Assembly (NCBI RefSeq): GCF_000271665.2
Contig: NZ_CP010978.1
Coordinates: 2,140,501-2,204,500 of the forward strand
DNA length: 64,000 nt
Source of the DNA: Pelosinus fermentans JBW45
GTDB lineage: Bacteria > Bacillota > Negativicutes > DSM-13327
Direction of reading: 5' to 3'
Shown here: piece by piece, positions 33,035 through 42,723 of the stretch
How positions within the stretch are numbered: position 1 is the stretch's first letter
How the letters are laid out: the number at the start of each line of letters is the position of its first letter
The notes under the pieces: model-generated
The model's database searches: none
Told to the model about the DNA's origin: nothing
What the model saw: only the letters and a program-made list of their open reading frames with translations
Made by a program: the position numbers and the translations under genes

Positions 33035-34171
33035 ATGAAGACGGGTTTATACATTCATATTCCTTTTTGTCAGCAAAAATGTTTATATTGCGATTTTCCT
33101 TCCTATGATAATCTTACCCATTTATATCAGCCTTATGTTGCCGCCTTATGCCAGGAAATTTCTGGCTGGGGCGGTGTTTTATCTGGCACCTTGATTGATA
33201 CAATCTATATTGGCGGCGGAACACCGACTCTTTTACCCGCAGATGCTTTAAAAACCATCTTAACTAAAGTGCATGAAAGTTTTTCCATTGACGCAGCTGC
33301 AGAAATTAGCGTAGAAGCCAATCCCGGCACAACGAATCAAGAGAAATTATTAGCCTTAAAATCAGGTGGTGTCAACCGGATTAGCTTTGGTGTGCAAACT
33401 TTTTCCGATGCATTATTAATGTCAATTGGCAGGATACATAGTGCTGAGCAGGCTGAAAGATCAGTAAAGGAAGCGCAAGATGCAGGTTTTAGTAATATTA
33501 ATCTTGACTTGATGTATGGATTGCCAGGTCAATCCTGTAAGGATTTAAAGGTTAGTATCCAAGAGGCAATCAAACTTGATGTTACTCATATCTCGGCTTA
33601 TGGATTGAAAGTAGAAGAAGGGACACCTTTTGCTGCTATGGATCAGTTAGGAACACTTATATTGCCAGAAGAAGATGATGATGAAGAGATGTATACCTTT
33701 ACAACTGAATATTTACCTCAGCATGGCTTTAGGCGCTATGAAATATCTAATTTTTCTAAAGTCGGGTATGAATGTCGTCATAATTTTAAATATTGGAAAT
33801 ATCATCCTTATGCAGGGGTGGGAGCCGCGGCTCATTCCTTTTTCCAGAAAGAGCGGCTTAGTAACATAACTGATGTATCCCAATATATAGATTGTGTGAA
33901 AAAAGGTAAGCTGCCAATTGAATTTCGAGAAAATCCTAGCATTGCGATCGCTATGGCAGAATATATTTTTTTAGCCTTGCGGACGGTACAGGGTTTATCT
34001 ATTTTAGAATTTCAGGAATATTTCAACCGTGGATTTTATTTGGAGTATGGAGAAATTGTGTCAGAACTACTTCAAAAAAAGTTGATTGCTGTAAAAGAGA
34101 ATCAGATAAATCTTACTGTTTTAGGCATGAAGTATGGAAATGTTGTATTTCGTGCATTTTTACCTGGATAA
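33035..34171 (+). CDS. hemW: HemW, radical SAM heme chaperone
   Basis: 378-residue protein formerly annotated as coproporphyrinogen III oxidase-like (HemN-like). The radical SAM cluster motif is CQQKCLYC near residues 12-19. GGGTPTLLP follows near 70-78, and SFGVQTFSDALLMSIGRIHS near 125-145. HNFKYWKYHPYAGVGAAAHS near 245-265 is the family heme-binding-region landmark. The extra N-terminal Cys found in true HemN (CxxxCxxCxC) is replaced here by Asp (CDF), which fits HemW, thought to insert heme into respiratory proteins rather than make it. AAGGTGATG precedes the start. Confidence 0.93.
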   Translation: MKTGLYIHIPFCQQKCLYCDFPSYDNLTHLYQPYVAALCQEISGWGGVLSGTLIDTIYIGGGTPTLLPADALKTILTKVHESFSIDAAAEISVEANPGTTNQEKLLALKSGGVNRISFGVQTFSDALLMSIGRIHSAEQAERSVKEAQDAGFSNINLDLMYGLPGQSCKDLKVSIQEAIKLDVTHISAYGLKVEEGTPFAAMDQLGTLILPEEDDDEEMYTFTTEYLPQHGFRRYEISNFSKVGYECRHNFKYWKYHPYAGVGAAAHSFFQKERLSNITDVSQYIDCVKKGKLPIEFRENPSIAIAMAEYIFLALRTVQGLSILEFQEYFNRGFYLEYGEIVSELLQKKLIAVKENQINLTVLGMKYGNVVFRAFLPG

Positions 34172-34186
34172 ATCAATTATTATATC

Positions 34187-34215
34187 TTGACATTCGGGCG
34201 CAGGAGTGGTATTTT
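34187..34215 (+). promoter_or_regulatory. Sigma-A promoter of the hrcA-dnaK operon
   Basis: TTGACA at 34187-34192 and TATTTT at 34210-34215 with a 17-base spacer, immediately upstream of the CIRCE operator. The -35 is perfect. Confidence 0.75.
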
Positions 34216-34226
34216 TTTAGTAGGTG

Positions 34227-34253
34227 TTAGCACTCTACAAGGTCGAGTGCTAA
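34227..34253. promoter_or_regulatory. CIRCE operator (HrcA binding site)
   Basis: TTAGCACTC-N9-GAGTGCTAA, a perfect match to the CIRCE consensus. It lies at the expected transcription start of hrcA, 20 bases before its ATG, so HrcA represses its own operon, including the chaperonin, grpE, dnaK and dnaJ. Confidence 0.97.
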
Positions 34254-34273
34254 CAATAGGAGGTGGAACTCGT

Positions 34274-35302
34274 ATGCTAGATAAGAGAAAACGTAGTATT
34301 CTTCAAGCGATTGTTGATGATTATATTTCCACCGCAGAGCCTATTGGCTCACGAACTATTGCCCGCAAACATGATTTAGGGGTTAGCCCTGCAACCATTC
34401 GTAATGAAATGGCTGATCTTGAACTATTGGGTTATATTGAGCAGCTTCATACTTCATCAGGGAGAATTCCTTCTGCAAAAGGGTATCGCTTTTATGTAGA
34501 TTCTTTATTATCACCAACGCAAATGTCTGAAAGGGAAATTGCGTTAATTAAAAATTGGTATCAGGAGAAAACTCGCCATGTTGAAGAGGTTTTTCAGGAA
34601 ACTGCAAAGATATTATCCAAAATAACAAGTAATATTTCATTAGTTTTAGTGCCGCAAGTAACCCAATGTGCCTTTAAGTATCTAAAATTTCTACCTTTTG
34701 ATGACTGCCGCACAATTTTAGTTGTCGTGACAGATACAGGATTTGTAGAAAACAAGGTGATTGATATACCGACAGGGCTTTCATTTAATGATTTGCAGCG
34801 TATTGCAGAACACATTAATAGACGTTTATCAGGATTATCCTTTGAGAATATCGAATTATCCATTCTGCGAGAAATTCAAAATGAAATGCTAATTGATGTG
34901 GACTTGTTTGAAACTGCATTAGGGATACTAAAACAGGCATTGGTTGTGGAAAAGAATGAGCGATTGTATCTTGGTGGCACCACGCAATTATTAAGTCAGC
35001 CAGAATTTAAAAATATCGAAAAAGTAAAATCTTTTTTAGATATGCTGGAAGAAGAACATTTGCTGGCGAATATTTTGCAAAAACAAAAAAATGATGGTGT
35101 TATTGTTACTATTGGCGATGAAAATAAATATAGCGGAATTCAAGACTGCAGTATGGTGCAGGCTACTTATCGTATTGATGGTCAAGTAGTGGGAACGGTA
35201 GCTGTATTAGGTCCGACCAGGATGGATTATGGCAAGGTCATGTCAGTTTTAGAGTTTATGCATAATCATTTAGGAGAAGTACTTAAGAAGTATAAAATAT
35301 AG
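34274..35302 (+). CDS. hrcA: Heat-inducible transcription repressor HrcA
   Basis: 342 residues from the ATG at 34274, which follows AGGAGG; a frame from 34187 would run through the promoter and CIRCE. N-terminal winged helix (RKRSILQAIVDDYISTAEPI; GVSPATIRNEMADLELLGYI) binds CIRCE; GAF-like and dimerisation domains follow. The segment IEQLHTSSGRIPSAKGYRFY is a hallmark of the family. It represses heat-shock chaperone genes and is itself kept folded by a chaperonin in organisms with GroEL. In this operon a group III chaperonin follows, so it might take that sensing role; this is inference. Confidence 0.96.
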   Translation: MLDKRKRSILQAIVDDYISTAEPIGSRTIARKHDLGVSPATIRNEMADLELLGYIEQLHTSSGRIPSAKGYRFYVDSLLSPTQMSEREIALIKNWYQEKTRHVEEVFQETAKILSKITSNISLVLVPQVTQCAFKYLKFLPFDDCRTILVVVTDTGFVENKVIDIPTGLSFNDLQRIAEHINRRLSGLSFENIELSILREIQNEMLIDVDLFETALGILKQALVVEKNERLYLGGTTQLLSQPEFKNIEKVKSFLDMLEEEHLLANILQKQKNDGVIVTIGDENKYSGIQDCSMVQATYRIDGQVVGTVAVLGPTRMDYGKVMSVLEFMHNHLGEVLKKYKI

Positions 35303-35306
35303 AGTG

Positions 35307-35340
35307 GTAATACTCTTCCTTCTATAGTAAAGGGTATTAC
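35307..35340 (+). promoter_or_regulatory. Intercistronic hairpin between hrcA and the chaperonin gene
   Basis: GTAATACTCTT pairs with AAGGGTATTAC (one G-U) around a 12-base loop, with no T-run. It may mark an mRNA processing or stability site that sets the amount of the repressor apart from the chaperones. Confidence 0.5.
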
Positions 35341-35388
35341 TGGCTCTATTATACATATAATAGAACTGTAATTTGGGAGGAACCAGGG

Positions 35389-36921
35389 ATGAAGCTAAAG
35401 CAAGCTAATAGTGGTTCTGAAGTAGATGAAAAGTTAGCGGCACTAATGACAAATGGGAATGCCATCAGAGTGGTTACGTCAGCTGTTGAGGGCACTATTG
35501 GTCCTAAGGGGCTAGATACCATGTTATTGGGTTCTTCCGGTGAAGTCATAATTACAAATGATGGCGTTACTATTTTAGATAAAATGGATGTAGATCACCC
35601 GGCAGCCAGAATGCTGATCAATGTTGCCAGAGCCCAGCAAGCTGAAATTGGAGATGGCACAACAACTGCAACTATTATGGCTGGTGGTTTGGTAGGAGAA
35701 GGCGTAAATCAAGTCATAAGAGGTGTGCCCATTGCCCGTGTCATCGAGGGAATCAGACATGGTGTGACGCTGGCATTAGAGCAGATTAAGGATCGAGCAA
35801 AACATATTTTTGATATACAAGATCCCATCCTACACCGTATTGCTATGATTGCTGGCCGCGAATATAGTGATATTGCTCAATTGGTTATTAAGGCTGCAGG
35901 GCTTATCGGTATTGAAAAATTACGTGAGTCCAGTTTTAAACTGTCAGAGATTATTTTCTCTCAGGAAGGCGCTGAGAACGAGGTCTTTATGGGCGTTATC
36001 GTTGATAAACAGCGATTAAATCAAGATATGCCTGTAGAGAGTAGTCAAGTAAAAGTATTGGTCATTGATGATGCCTTAGAGCCTGAAGAAATTGGTGATG
36101 AGGCGTTAAGTACAGAAGCTGGTTTTAAGCGGTATCTGGAATTGCAAAATGAGTTTAAGACCAATGTACATAAGATTGTAGAACTTGGTGTTAAGGTAGT
36201 ATTGGTAGATCGGGGTGTCCATGATAGTGCAGAAGAAATACTGACAGATGCCGGTATTATGGTAATTCAGCGAGTGGTGCCAGAGGAACTGCGTCGTGCC
36301 GCGGATCATGTAGGAGCGCGTATGATTAAACGCACAGGTCTTAAGAAAGATATTGCGAACATTACTAGCTCTTTGGGTTTGGCGACAAAAGTGTATGAAG
36401 ATGAAAAATTGAAGCATATTCGTATGTTGGGCGGTGCTGGCAAGCCTATGGCTACCATTTTAGTGGGGGCTGCTACCAAAGAAGTGGTTGGTGAACGGCA
36501 ACGTATTGCCAAAGATGCAGCCTCTAGTGTGCAAGCTGCTGTTAAGGGTGGTTATGTGCCTGGTGGCGGGTCTATTGAAATTGCTATTAGCCGTGACATT
36601 GCTAAGACTAGGGATGCAGTTAAAGGTATGGCGGCTTATGGGGTAGATTGTGTAATACATGCATTACGCAGACCGTTAGCGCAAATTGTAGAAAATGCTG
36701 GCTATAATCCTTTGGAAAAGGTGGAGGATGTCATTGCAGCCCATGCTAATCAAAATAAAGATTCTTTAGGCATTGATTGCGATACTGGTGAAGTGGTTGA
36801 TATGATGACTCTTGGCGTAGTGGATCCTACAACGGTGAAATTACATGCCGTGAAGGCGGCGGGAGAAGTTGCTATTGCTATTTTACGCATTGATACGATT
36901 ATTAAGAAAAAAGAAGAATAG
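35389..36921 (+). CDS. Group III (archaeal-like, TCP-1/thermosome type) chaperonin
   Basis: 510-residue ATP-driven folding chamber subunit, related to thermosomes rather than GroEL. Visible ATPase signatures: GTIGPKGLDTML near 33-44, ITNDGVTILDKMDVDHPAAR near 55-74, IGDGTTTATIMAGGLV near 87-102 with the catalytic Asp, GGYVPGGGSIEIAIS near 385-399, and DCDTGEVVDMMTLGVVDPTT near 465-484. The apical domain is group II-like, with a built-in lid expected, so no GroES is needed. Such bacterial genes were described from Carboxydothermus and relatives (Techtmann and Robb), in dnaK operons, as here between hrcA and grpE. GGGAGG precedes the ATG. No groES/groEL lies in the window. Confidence 0.9.
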   Translation: MKLKQANSGSEVDEKLAALMTNGNAIRVVTSAVEGTIGPKGLDTMLLGSSGEVIITNDGVTILDKMDVDHPAARMLINVARAQQAEIGDGTTTATIMAGGLVGEGVNQVIRGVPIARVIEGIRHGVTLALEQIKDRAKHIFDIQDPILHRIAMIAGREYSDIAQLVIKAAGLIGIEKLRESSFKLSEIIFSQEGAENEVFMGVIVDKQRLNQDMPVESSQVKVLVIDDALEPEEIGDEALSTEAGFKRYLELQNEFKTNVHKIVELGVKVVLVDRGVHDSAEEILTDAGIMVIQRVVPEELRRAADHVGARMIKRTGLKKDIANITSSLGLATKVYEDEKLKHIRMLGGAGKPMATILVGAATKEVVGERQRIAKDAASSVQAAVKGGYVPGGGSIEIAISRDIAKTRDAVKGMAAYGVDCVIHALRRPLAQIVENAGYNPLEKVEDVIAAHANQNKDSLGIDCDTGEVVDMMTLGVVDPTTVKLHAVKAAGEVAIAILRIDTIIKKKEE

Positions 36922-36978
36922 CATAAGGCCATAAAATTGGCAGCAGAAGTTCGTATATTTTAAGATGGGGTGATTTAT

Positions 36979-37530
36979 TTGAACGAAACAAAAGAAGAAG
37001 TAGAAGAAATAATTGAGGATCGATGTGTTGCACCTGATGAAACGATAGAAGTTCTAGATGAGATAGAAAATACTAAAATGCAGACGGAACTTGCAGATAA
37101 AGAGCGTCTGTTAGAAGAGAGTAATGACCGCTATAAACGATTACAGGCTGATTTTGATAATTTTCGAAGACGTACTCGTCAGGAAAAAGAAGAGCTGTCA
37201 AATATCGTAGCACAAAATCTTATTTTAGAATTACTGCCTATTATTGATAATTTCGAGAGAGCCTTATGCAGTGTTGCTACTCAGGATGCGAATAAAATGC
37301 TGTCAGGAGTAGAAATGATTTACCGTCAATTAATGCAGGGGTTGGAAAAAAATGGACTGATGAATGTAGAGGCAGTTGGCAAAACCTTTAACCCTCAAGA
37401 GCATGAAGCTGTAATGAGAGTGGAGGATGCTGATCAGCCAGACGGTATAATTGTAGAAGAACTGCAAAAAGGATATTCCGTAAAAGGTAAGGTTATTAGA
37501 CCCAGTATGGTCAAGGTTGTAAGTAATTAG
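36979..37530 (+). CDS. grpE: Nucleotide exchange factor GrpE
   Basis: Releases ADP from DnaK. 183 residues from a TTG at 36979 with GGGGTG six bases upstream; a GTG at 36970 is an alternative that adds three residues. A Glu-rich N-terminal tail and long coiled coil (about 35-90, including [20 protein letters not shown]) lead to the beta-wing domain ([40 protein letters not shown]), all standard. It is third in the operon, after the chaperonin gene and before dnaK. Confidence 0.95.
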   Translation: MNETKEEVEEIIEDRCVAPDETIEVLDEIENTKMQTELADKERLLEESNDRYKRLQADFDNFRRRTRQEKEELSNIVAQNLILELLPIIDNFERALCSVATQDANKMLSGVEMIYRQLMQGLEKNGLMNVEAVGKTFNPQEHEAVMRVEDADQPDGIIVEELQKGYSVKGKVIRPSMVKVVSN

Positions 37531-37594
37531 AAGTTACTTAAAAAAACTTCATTTTAAAAATAAAATTTTACATATTTCAAGGAGGAATAAAACA

Positions 37595-39421
37595 ATGGCA
37601 AAAGTAATTGGTATAGATCTTGGTACTACAAATTCATGTGTGGCAGTAATGGAAGGTGGAGAGCCAGTTGTTATTGCAAATGCTGAAGGAAACAGAATTA
37701 CTCCTTCCGTAGTAGGTTTTTCTAAAAATGATGAGCGTTTGGTTGGTCAATTGGCAAAGCGCCAAGCTGTGTCCAATCCTGAACGTACGATTAGTTCCAT
37801 TAAAAGACATATGGGTACTGATCATAAAGTGAAAATTGATGATAAGTCTTATACTCCTCAAGAAATTTCTGCAATGATTTTGCAAAAATTAAAAACAGAT
37901 GCAGAAGCTTATTTGGGTCAAACCGTTACGCAAGCTGTTATTACTGTACCTGCTTATTATAATGATAGTCAACGTCAAGCAACAAAAGATGCTGGAACCA
38001 TTGCAGGTTTAGAAGTACTTCGTATTATCAATGAACCAACAGCTGCAGCTTTAGCTTATGGTATTGATAAAGGCAACGATCATACGGTATTGGTTTTTGA
38101 CTTAGGTGGTGGTACTTTTGACGTATCTATCTTAGAACTTGGCGAAGGTGTGTTTGAGGTAAAGGCTACCAATGGTAATAATCGTTTAGGCGGAGATGAC
38201 TTCGATGAACGTGTTATGAAATGGTTAGTTGCAGAGTTCAAAAAAGAAAATGGTATTGATTTATCAAAAGATCGTATGGCAGAACAACGCCTGCGTGAAG
38301 CTGCTGAAAAAGCAAAAATTGAACTTTCTGGTGTATTGACAACTAATATTAATTTACCATTTATTACTGCGGATCAAACTGGTCCTAAACATTTAGAAGT
38401 GAACTTAACAAGAGCTAAATTTGATGAACTAACTGCTGATTTGGTTGAATCTACTATGGGTCCAACTCGTCAGGCAATGAGCGATGCGGGTTTGTCACCT
38501 AAGGATATTGAAAAAGTAATTTTGGTGGGTGGTTCTACTCGTATTCCTGCAGTGCAAGAAGCTATCAAAGGCTTCCTGGGTAAAGAACCGCATCGTGGTG
38601 TAAATCCTGATGAGTGTGTAGCGGTAGGTGCTGCGATTCAAGCTGGTGTATTAGTAGGAGAAGTTAAAGACGTTCTTTTACTTGATGTAACTCCATTATC
38701 ATTGGGAATTGAAACATTAGGTGGAGTATACACTAAAATTATTGAACGTAATACCACTATCCCTACATCAAAAAGCCAAGTGTTCTCTACTGCGGCTGAT
38801 AATCAACCATCTGTAGATATTCATGTTCTGCAAGGTGAAAGAGAAATGGCTGCTTATAATAAAACATTAGGACGTTTTGAACTAAAAGATATTCCACCTG
38901 CACAACGTGGCGTACCTCGTATTGAAGTTTCCTTTGACATTGACGCTAACGGCATTGTTCATGTATCAGCTAAAGATTTGGGTACTGGTAAAGAACAAAA
39001 AATTACCATCACTTCTTCCGGCGGCATGAGCAAAGATGATATTGATCGTATGGTAAAAGAAGCAGAAGCACATGCAGCGGAAGATAAGGCTCGTAAGGAT
39101 GAAGTAGAAGTTCGTAACAATGCCGATTCCTTGGTATACCAAGCTGAAAAGACAATCAAAGACATGGGTGATAAAGTCGAAGATAAGGAATTGCTTGAAA
39201 AAGTACAAAAAGCTGCTGACGCATTAAGAGAAAGCCTTAAAGGTACTGATACCGAAAAAATTAAAGCAGATACAGAAGAATTAACAAAGCCATTGTATGA
39301 AATGACATCTGCAGTTTATAATAAAGAGCAAGAGGCTACTGCTGAACAAGCGCCTGGTACAGGCACTGAAGAAAAAGTGGTTGATGCTGAGTATAAAGTA
39401 GTAGATGAAGATAAAAAATAG
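37595..39421 (+). CDS. dnaK: Molecular chaperone DnaK (Hsp70)
   Basis: ATP-dependent chaperone that binds unfolded segments, working with DnaJ and GrpE. 608 residues, as in other Bacillota, lacking the 24-residue insertion of proteobacterial DnaK. ATPase signatures: [14 protein letters not shown] at 5-18, [14 protein letters not shown] near 170, and [20 protein letters not shown] near 308-327. Linker [19 protein letters not shown] leads to the substrate-binding domain. The C-terminus ends in an acidic tail ([17 protein letters not shown]). AGGAGG precedes the ATG. A hairpin follows the gene. Confidence 0.99.
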   Translation: MAKVIGIDLGTTNSCVAVMEGGEPVVIANAEGNRITPSVVGFSKNDERLVGQLAKRQAVSNPERTISSIKRHMGTDHKVKIDDKSYTPQEISAMILQKLKTDAEAYLGQTVTQAVITVPAYYNDSQRQATKDAGTIAGLEVLRIINEPTAAALAYGIDKGNDHTVLVFDLGGGTFDVSILELGEGVFEVKATNGNNRLGGDDFDERVMKWLVAEFKKENGIDLSKDRMAEQRLREAAEKAKIELSGVLTTNINLPFITADQTGPKHLEVNLTRAKFDELTADLVESTMGPTRQAMSDAGLSPKDIEKVILVGGSTRIPAVQEAIKGFLGKEPHRGVNPDECVAVGAAIQAGVLVGEVKDVLLLDVTPLSLGIETLGGVYTKIIERNTTIPTSKSQVFSTAADNQPSVDIHVLQGEREMAAYNKTLGRFELKDIPPAQRGVPRIEVSFDIDANGIVHVSAKDLGTGKEQKITITSSGGMSKDDIDRMVKEAEAHAAEDKARKDEVEVRNNADSLVYQAEKTIKDMGDKVEDKELLEKVQKAADALRESLKGTDTEKIKADTEELTKPLYEMTSAVYNKEQEATAEQAPGTGTEEKVVDAEYKVVDEDKK

Positions 39422-39472
39422 GATAGTTGTTATAAGAAGGTTTAGTCATTGAATCAAGTAAGTTGACTTATG

Positions 39473-39503
39473 TTTGGCAGGGATATTTGCTTTCCCTGCC
39501 AAA
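39473..39503 (+). terminator. Intercistronic hairpin between dnaK and dnaJ
   Basis: TTTGGCAGGGA / TCCCTGCCAAA, a perfect 11-bp stem with a nine-base loop and no T-run. It probably lets part of the transcripts end after dnaK, giving more DnaK than DnaJ. A second, AT-rich hairpin (AAAACACA / TGTGTTTT) lies at 39536-39568 before dnaJ. Confidence 0.65.
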
Positions 39504-39617
39504 TACTATATAATTGGTAACAGGAAATAACCGCTAAAACACATGGGGCTTTTATGGCATTGTGTTTTGGTGGTTCAACTGTTTTTCTATTAAATATAAG
39601 TTTTAGGATGGTGTAAT

Positions 39618-40757
39618 GTGAGTAAACGCGACTACTATGAAGTATTGGGCGTCAACAAAGGTGCGTCTGATGATGAAATAAAAAAAGCATTTCGTAAAAT
39701 GGCCCGTAAGTACCATCCTGACGTAAATCGCGATAAGACAAAAGAAGCCGAAGAGCAATTTAAAGAAGTCAATGAAGCATATGAGGTTTTGTCAAATAGT
39801 GAGCGTCGGGCGCAATACGATCAATTTGGTCATGCTGCTTTTGATGGCAATGGCGGCGGCGGTGGTGGTTTTGGTGGATTTGGCGGCGGTAGCAGCGGTG
39901 GATTTAATGATATATTTGATATGTTCTTTGGTGGGCAATCTGGTTTTGGCGGAAGACAGCCAGGACCTGAAAAAGGATCAGATTTGCGTTATGACATGGA
40001 AATTACTTTTGAACAGGCTGCGTTTGGCGTAGAGATGGAAATCCAAATCCCAAGAACAGAAGATTGTCAAAAATGTAGTGGATCAGGAGCCGCGCCAGGA
40101 ACTCATGCTGAGACTTGCAGCCAGTGTAAAGGGACGGGGCAGATTCAAGTGGCGCAGAATACACCTTTTGGCCGAATGGTTAATACGAGGACTTGTGATC
40201 GTTGCCATGGAGAAGGAAAAATTGTACAAACACCTTGTAAAGAATGCCACGGACAAGGTAAAACCCGCGTAAAACGCAAGATTAAAGTGAAGATACCTGC
40301 AGGTGTTGATAATGGGTCAAGACTTCGTGTCAGCCATGAAGGAGAAGCGGGTATGCGTGGCGGTCCTCCAGGGGATTTATATGTTTATATCTTTGTAAAA
40401 TCTCATAAGCTATTTACTCGTGAAGGCAGTGAGGTTATATGTGAAGTACCAATCAGTTTCGTTCAAGCTACATTAGGAGATGAAATTGAGGTTCCTACTT
40501 TAGATGGTAAAGTAAAATTAAAGGTTACAGAGGGCACACAGTCTGGGACGATTTTCCGGTTACGGGAAAAAGGCATTCCTCACTTAAGAGGTAATGGACG
40601 TGGTGACCAGCATGTAAGAGTGAAAGTGTTGACACCGCAAAAATTAAATGAAAAACAGCGTGAGCTTTTACAAGAATTTGCAAAAGCGAGCGGTGAAAAT
40701 ATTAATCCTGAACAAAAGAATTTTTTCAAGAAAGTAAAGGATGTGTTTGGGGTATAA
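39618..40757 (+). CDS. dnaJ: Chaperone DnaJ (Hsp40)
   Basis: Stimulates the DnaK ATPase and delivers substrates. 379 residues, full type I layout: J domain with HPD ([11 protein letters not shown]) at about 5-70, a Gly/Phe-rich linker (about 76-115, many GGG and GGFGG), four zinc repeats ([32 protein letters not shown]) at about 155-222, then the substrate-binding C-terminal domains. The start is GTG after GGATGGTG. It ends the chaperone part of the operon: a strong terminator follows 11 bases after the stop, although prmA follows downstream. Confidence 0.98.
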   Translation: MSKRDYYEVLGVNKGASDDEIKKAFRKMARKYHPDVNRDKTKEAEEQFKEVNEAYEVLSNSERRAQYDQFGHAAFDGNGGGGGGFGGFGGGSSGGFNDIFDMFFGGQSGFGGRQPGPEKGSDLRYDMEITFEQAAFGVEMEIQIPRTEDCQKCSGSGAAPGTHAETCSQCKGTGQIQVAQNTPFGRMVNTRTCDRCHGEGKIVQTPCKECHGQGKTRVKRKIKVKIPAGVDNGSRLRVSHEGEAGMRGGPPGDLYVYIFVKSHKLFTREGSEVICEVPISFVQATLGDEIEVPTLDGKVKLKVTEGTQSGTIFRLREKGIPHLRGNGRGDQHVRVKVLTPQKLNEKQRELLQEFAKASGENINPEQKNFFKKVKDVFGV

Positions 40758-40768
40758 GTAGGTTTAAT

Positions 40769-40808
40769 AAACCACCAATGCACAACAGTGATTGTGCATT
40801 GGTGGTTT
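40769..40808 (+). terminator. Terminator after dnaJ
   Basis: AAACCACCAATGCACAA / TTGTGCATTGGTGGTTT, a perfect 17-bp stem with a six-base loop, its right arm ending in TTT. It separates the chaperone operon from prmA. Confidence 0.8.
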
Positions 40809-40882
40809 AAAATACCTTTTGTAACTAGCCGGGCTTTTTGTTAAGTATAAGTTTTATAGGTGGTAAAAAGATGAGATTTTAT

Positions 40883-40978
40883 GAACCACAAAGGCACAAT
40901 GCTGCTGATGCGGCACACAAAGGCGTGCACAAAAGAATATAAATAAAATCCTTTGTGTCCTTTGCGTCTTTGGGGTTC
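40883..40978. repeat. 96-bp structured repeat, copy A
   Basis: Starts GAACCACAAAGGCACAATG and ends TTTGCGTCTTTGGGGTTC; the two ends are imperfect inverted repeats built of CAAAG words. Inside the left arm, TGCTGC-TGAT-GCGGCA makes a smaller hairpin. A second copy of exactly the same length is at 50315-50410. It lies between the dnaJ terminator and prmA. Confidence 0.75.
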
Positions 40979-41046
40979 GATTCATTTATCTGTTTTAAGA
41001 AATATGTTAACGTTTTTCTTAGCAGAGAAGAAAAGGGGCGATTGGT

Positions 41047-41985
41047 ATGAAATGGGCTGAAATAAGCATTCTGACGACACATGAGGCTGCTGAAACGGTG
41101 GCTAATATTTTTCATGAATTAGGATCGAGTGGTGTGGTTATTGAAGACCCCGAGCTTGTGAATTCATACCTTGCTTCAGGTGTATGGGACTATTCGGATA
41201 TTCTTCAGGAAAGTAATACGGAAGTGGTAACGGTTAAAGCATACTTACCTGTTGATCATCAGTTAGATGATAAGTTGCGGAGTTTTGAAGAAGAGTTTCA
41301 GCAGATTTCTTCCCGTGGCATGGATAAAGGTAGAGGAGAAATGCAGTGCCGAGAGGTGCAGGAAGAAGATTGGGCATCCTCGTGGAAAGCGTTTTTTCAC
41401 CCGATAAAAGTAGGTCAATATATTGTAATAAAACCTTCTTGGGAAGAGTATGTAGCTACTGCTAACGATCTAGTTATTGAACTCGATCCTGGCATGGCCT
41501 TTGGTACGGGTACTCACCAGACAACAGCTATGTGCTGCCGAGCATTGGAAGAAACGGTAAAAGCCGGTGATCTTATTTTTGATGTTGGTACAGGGTCGGG
41601 CATATTATCCATAGCTGCGGCTAAACTCGGTGCTGCTAGTGTACAAGCAGTAGACTTAGATCATGGTGCAGTTCGAGTTGCCAAAGAAAATGTTGCTATC
41701 AATCAGGTAGAGAATATAGTACAGGTAGGTCAAGGCGACTTATTGACAGGTGTCACTGGTCAAGCTGATATTGTGATTGCAAATATTATCGCAGATGTAG
41801 TTATTAAGTTATTGGTGGATATACCAGTACGTTTGAAAGACGAAGGAATCTTTATTGCCAGCGGCATTATCGCGGAACGGCTTAGTGATGTTGCTGCAGC
41901 TATGATAGAGTATAATCTGATAGTAGAAAAAGTCATTGAAGAAGGCGGCTGGGTTGCGATTATAGCACGCAAAGGGGGCCGATAA
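41047..41985 (+). CDS. prmA: Ribosomal protein L11 methyltransferase
   Basis: Trimethylates Lys and N-terminal residues of L11 using SAM. 312 residues: an N-terminal recognition domain (MKWAEISILTTHEAAETVAN) and a class I methyltransferase domain with LDPGMAFGTGTHQTTAMCCR near 148-168, motif I DVGTGSGILSIAAAKLGA near 180-197, and IVIANIIADVVIKLLVD near 242-258. GGGGCG precedes the ATG. rsmE follows after one base. It is the usual neighbour of the dnaK operon in Bacillota. Confidence 0.95.
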   Translation: MKWAEISILTTHEAAETVANIFHELGSSGVVIEDPELVNSYLASGVWDYSDILQESNTEVVTVKAYLPVDHQLDDKLRSFEEEFQQISSRGMDKGRGEMQCREVQEEDWASSWKAFFHPIKVGQYIVIKPSWEEYVATANDLVIELDPGMAFGTGTHQTTAMCCRALEETVKAGDLIFDVGTGSGILSIAAAKLGAASVQAVDLDHGAVRVAKENVAINQVENIVQVGQGDLLTGVTGQADIVIANIIADVVIKLLVDIPVRLKDEGIFIASGIIAERLSDVAAAMIEYNLIVEKVIEEGGWVAIIARKGGR

Positions 41986-41986
41986 C

Positions 41987-42721
41987 TTGCGTCGGTTTTT
42001 TATTAAGACATCTTTATCTGAAGAAATGTTTATTGCTGGACAAGATGCGCATCATATTAGTAAAGTACTTAGACTGCAAGTTGGCGATAAGATTATAGTG
42101 ATACCTCCTGATGGACGAGCGGGCACAGCCCAAATAATAGAGATTGCTGTCGATAAAGTTAGGCTGCTCCTACAGGGGACTCTAGAGGAAGATAAAGAAG
42201 CACCTATACAAGTTTATTTAGCTCAAGGATTGCCGAAAAGTGATAAAATGGACTATATTATTCAAAAAGCAGTAGAGTTAGGGGTATCAGCCATATTTCC
42301 CATACAAATGGATCATTCAGTGGTACAGTATGATAATGCTAAAAAAAAATCCCGAGGCGACCGCTGGCAGAAAATTTCTGTAGAGGCAGCAAAACAGTGT
42401 GGACGTAGCTTTGTGCCTTCTGTGGAACCTATTCAAGGCTTGGCAGAATTGTTTTCCCATATTTCGGATGAGGTAGTTATTATTATGTTATATGAGGGAC
42501 AAACTGAAAAGGGTTTAAAACAAGTTTTAGCAGAAAATCCGGCAAAAGCCTATCTTTTGTTAATTGGACCAGAGGGCGGATTTAGTGATCAGGAAGTTAT
42601 TATTTCTCAAAAACATGGAGCTTTGGTTGTTACTATGGGACCGCGCATTTTACGTACAGAAACTGCATCCTTAGCTGCTGTGGCTATGATTATGTATGAA
42701 TATGGTGATATGGGGGGCTAA
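41987..42721 (+). CDS. rsmE: 16S rRNA m3U1498 methyltransferase RsmE
   Basis: SPOUT-class enzyme that methylates U1498 of 16S rRNA in the assembled small subunit. 244 residues. The N-terminal PUA-like domain (MRRFFIKTSLSEEMFIAGQD, AHHISKVLRL) precedes the knotted SAM-binding domain, with QGLPKSDKMDYIIQKAVELG and the C-terminal knot LLLIGPEGGFSDQEVI and MGPRILRTETASLAAVAMI. The start is TTG at 41987, one base after the prmA stop, with AAAGGGGG upstream. Adjacent to mtaB, with which it is co-transcribed. Confidence 0.95.
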   Translation: MRRFFIKTSLSEEMFIAGQDAHHISKVLRLQVGDKIIVIPPDGRAGTAQIIEIAVDKVRLLLQGTLEEDKEAPIQVYLAQGLPKSDKMDYIIQKAVELGVSAIFPIQMDHSVVQYDNAKKKSRGDRWQKISVEAAKQCGRSFVPSVEPIQGLAELFSHISDEVVIIMLYEGQTEKGLKQVLAENPAKAYLLLIGPEGGFSDQEVIISQKHGALVVTMGPRILRTETASLAAVAMIMYEYGDMGG

Positions 42722-42723
42722 GT

